DNA from: Gibbula magus
Lineage: Eukaryota > Mollusca > Gastropoda > Trochida > Trochidae
Assembly: GCA_936450465.1 (NCBI GenBank)
Contig: OW388300.1
Location: forward strand, 48,101,378 to 48,165,377
Length of the DNA stretch: 64,000 nt
Reading direction: 5' to 3'
Of the stretch, positions 63,701-64,000 are shown piece by piece. The notes below the pieces were generated by a model. It was not told where the DNA came from, ran no database searches, and worked only from the letters and a program-made list of their open reading frames with translations. Position 1 is the stretch's first letter, and every line of letters starts with the position of its first letter. The position numbers and the translations under genes were made by a program.

Positions 63701-64000
63701 AGAAGGAAATTTGTGGATATTTTATGAATGCTTCAATCAATGATGCTTTGCTACAATATGACACATTCTAATAAGTCTAGCATTAAAAATATTTGGAAAA
63801 AAAGAAAATAAATTGACTTTGATTCAACATTCCTTTACAAGATATTCTGCAAAATGAGTTTCAATGCTTACCTAAGTTTGGCTTTAGTGAGAGCTTTCAT
63901 AAATGCAAGGTCCATCTTCTTCGGGCCCAGAGAACTGTATCTTCCCCGAAAAGACAAAACATTTCCAGCAAACCCGTACTGAGAATTAAATGCCCACTTG
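54666..64000 (-). CDS. CERK: ceramide kinase family gene, 3' half (7 exons)
   Basis: Ceramide kinase phosphorylates ceramide to ceramide 1-phosphate at cytoplasmic faces of membranes, using a diacylglycerol-kinase-type catalytic fold. Seven minus-strand exons with GT-AG ends and matching phases give about 397 codons: 64000-63872, 63430-63353, 62473-62358, 60183-59972, 59376-59011, 57762-57566 and 54762-54666. Landmarks in order are QYGFAGNVLS; IEYIPAP; CHAECNIC (the CxxxCxxC motif of ceramide kinases); GKFMNVGILSIS; DGNMDLVLV; FLKRHGNLKNQFDFPFVEVH; WNIDNEI; and a terminal stretch KIHHALLKICGEGV resembling the CERK C terminus. The ATP-binding and general-acid part lies beyond the right edge. 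CERK is preferred over CERKL because of CxxxCxxC and FVEVHRV. Odd: about 150 extra charged codons before WNIDNE compared with the vertebrate length I remember. Confidence 0.85.
55077..55134. repeat. 10-bp minisatellite TCATTGAACA
   Basis: About six head-to-tail units of TCATTGAACA, the last two with substitutions, within the last intron of the CERK-like gene. Confidence 0.9.
56035..56110. repeat. CRE-rich fragment in intron
   Basis: CCGTGACGTCATAGCTTTGT and CCGTGACGTCATTTACTGAC with a TGACATCAT between. The spacing resembles the body of the elements at 8639 and 62930, but the palindromic head is missing, so it may be a truncated copy or a cluster of CRE-like sites. Confidence 0.35.
57566..57762 (-). 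CDS. CERK: CERK-like exon, 197 bp, charged coiled coil
   Basis: After CCTTTTGCAG it reads PVAPLDQKVRYVGPQYRQTF, then a Lys/Arg/Glu-rich helix (AERAKRAKKQRKKEEKAKLK), then AIWNIDNEICHRQGMDF, ending AA before GTAAGA. WNIDNE corresponds to the WNxDGE segment near the C terminus of ceramide kinases, which ties this exon to the gene. The charged helix is not part of the vertebrate proteins I know. If the donor were not used, translation would stop one codon later. Confidence 0.82.
57799..58236. mobile_element. inverted-repeat MITE with 10-bp TSD (long copy)
   Basis: A 438-bp element in a CERK-like intron. The ends CAGTCTGATTAAAATCGA and TCGATTTTAATCAGACTG extend into inverted repeats of about 80 bp (sharing GGAATAAAA, GCAAAATA and GGTTC blocks). 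It is flanked by TTAAAATACT (57789-57798) and TTAATATACT (58237-58246), a 10-bp duplication with one mismatch. There is no coding capacity. A short relative sits at 40359-40531. It is probably Mutator-like by structure. Confidence 0.82.
59011..59376 (-). CDS. CERK: CERK-like exon, 366 bp, with acidic insert
   Basis: After TTATTTTCAG it reads FDFPFVEVHRVREVRFRPRL, matching the FDFxFVEV block of ceramide kinases. It then leaves family similarity: Ser/Arg-rich sequence (KRPMSKRSTFRRADSVKV), a run of about 20 mostly Asp/Glu residues near codons 87-109 of the exon (SDDEDDDDFDDDDDED), and a basic patch (KQRRRNPKRRQSE). Both ends are phase 0 with donor GTAAGT. The CAT/CAG-rich DNA behind the Asp run could vary in length. 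Confidence 0.88.
59555..59640 (+). repeat. hammerhead-like hairpin repeat, copy
   Basis: CACCTGATGAAGGAGTATGT then ACTCCGAAACATCGTG, followed by TTCACATTAAAGAAGTTGC. Same family as 51180-51257 and 61475-61550. It has CTGATGA, a GGAGT/ACTCC stem and GAAA in the order seen in hammerhead ribozyme cores, with an extra A after CTGATGA. Confidence 0.5.
59972..60183 (-). CDS. CERK: CERK-like exon, 212 bp
   Basis: Begins with two bases completing Glu, then MNQDTPWKTVKGKFMNVGIL, HLCDGNMDLVLVKETDRKEF and FLKRHGNLKNQ, ending at a codon boundary before GTGCAA. DGNMDL corresponds to the conserved DGxxDL motif of the sphingosine and ceramide kinase superfamily. This is the most conserved exon in the window. 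The in-frame ATG is internal, not a start. Confidence 0.9.
61397..61550. repeat. short inverted-repeat element with hairpin
   Basis: The left end, TTTCTGGAGAAGAACTTCTT then TATTG, is the inverse of the right end, CAATAAAGAAGTTGTTATCC then AGAAA. Internally it contains TTGATGAAGGAGTAAGC and ATACTCTGAGATG, a diverged form of the hairpin at 59555. It lies in a CERK-like intron. Confidence 0.55.
61985..62110 (-). repeat. SINE-tail-like repeat in intron
   Basis: Shares about 60 bp (ACCACGGCTGCTAGTATTAT then TGCAGGGAGAAA) with 14170-14235. On the minus strand it reads GCAGCCGTGGTATAAGTGAA then ATAATCTTGAAAGCGGC, close to a short-repeat 3' region I associate with gastropods. Confidence 0.5.
62358..62473 (-). 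CDS. CERK: CERK-like exon, 116 bp
   Basis: Reads CNICWTEDGDDNSVTQDLVQ then ELDPLNPLADSASSGSLI, ending in G before GTCTGT. It supplies the second and third cysteines of CxxxCxxC, followed by an acidic, Ser-rich linker as in other CERKs. The donor GTCTGT is weaker than those of the other exons. Confidence 0.8.
62473..62473 (-). promoter_or_regulatory. acceptor junction inside the CxxxCxxC motif
   Basis: The splice acceptor TTGTTGCAG ends at 62474. The first exon base completes GAG (Glu) of CHAECNIC, so the ceramide kinase cysteine motif is split by an intron between its first and second cysteines. Confidence 0.7.
62930..63320. mobile_element. palindrome-headed element with CRE-like sites, copy 2
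   Basis: 62930-63080 is a palindrome: AATAAATAGAGGATATTTTG ... CAGTGTGATATCACTTATCT and AGATAAGTGATATCACACTG ... CAAAATATTCTGTTTATTA. The body contains GATGACGTCGCG, GTGACGTCATAC and TGACATCAT and ends near CTCACTCTCACAACG. It is organised like 8639-9015 and lies in the intron between the exons at 63353 and 62473. Confidence 0.6.
63353..63430 (-). CDS. CERK: CERK-like exon, 78 bp
   Basis: Preceded by TATATTGCAG. Completes Arg, then SYACDIEYIPAPAINTPVMN and TPCHA, ending GA before GTAAGA. IEYIPAP matches the IEYLPA-type segment of CERK, and the Cys starts the CxxxCxxC motif. Confidence 0.85.
63872..64000 (-). CDS. CERK: CERK-like exon (partial, continues off the window)
   Basis: The frame begins at the second base: KWAFNSQYGFAGNVLSFRGR and so on to ALTKAKL, ending in AG before GTAAGC. 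It corresponds to the YGFYGD region of the kinase fold. The upstream part lies outside the window. Confidence 0.85.

Overview
The window is AT-rich eukaryotic DNA from an animal. It has long introns, GT-AG splice junctions, tRNA-derived SINE, LINE and Tc1 remnants, and many small inverted-repeat elements. A tRNA-Glu-like SINE with a body of a type I associate with molluscs, and a gastropod-like SINE tail, suggest a marine mollusc. That assignment is inference.

The only gene with clear family recognition is at the right end on the minus strand: the 3' half of a ceramide kinase (CERK/CERKL family) gene. Seven exons between 64000 and 54666 join with consistent reading phase into about 397 codons. 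They carry family landmarks (YGF.G, a CxxxCxxC motif, DGNMDL, FDFPFVEV, WNIDNE) plus an unusual acidic and basic insert near the C terminus. A second minus-strand gene is represented by a convincing but unidentified terminal exon (49882-50185), with a 3' UTR hairpin and a poly(A) signal at 49206-49211.

Layout: 1-13 kb is intergenic, with three foldback elements (5.2, 5.9 and 10.1 kb), a palindrome-headed element with CRE-like sites (8.6 kb), and LINE scraps. From 13.2 to 47 kb I read a diverged tandem array: unit I 13.2-24.6 kb, unit II 24.6-44.7 kb, unit III from 44.7 kb to about 47 kb. Unit II is swollen by insertions: a SINE (33.1 kb), a Tc1 pseudogene (38.2-39.2 kb), a 10-bp-TSD inverted-repeat element (40.4 kb) and two LINE fragments (40.9-44.1 kb). 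Unit I has its own TTAA-flanked MITE (20.85 kb). Because the units are paralogous, several insertions have an apparent empty site in another unit.

Two short coding-like blocks recur inside the array (14.67/46.15 kb with a decayed copy at 18 kb; 20.5/39.85 kb). They may be remnants of an unrecognised gene family and are the best candidates here for something undescribed. From 47.5 to 49.1 kb are two CpG-richer, promoter-like patches. From 50 kb to the end lie the two genes, their introns, more MITEs and a minisatellite just downstream of the CERK-like stop codon.

All calls rest on reading the sequence by eye; no alignment or database search was run.
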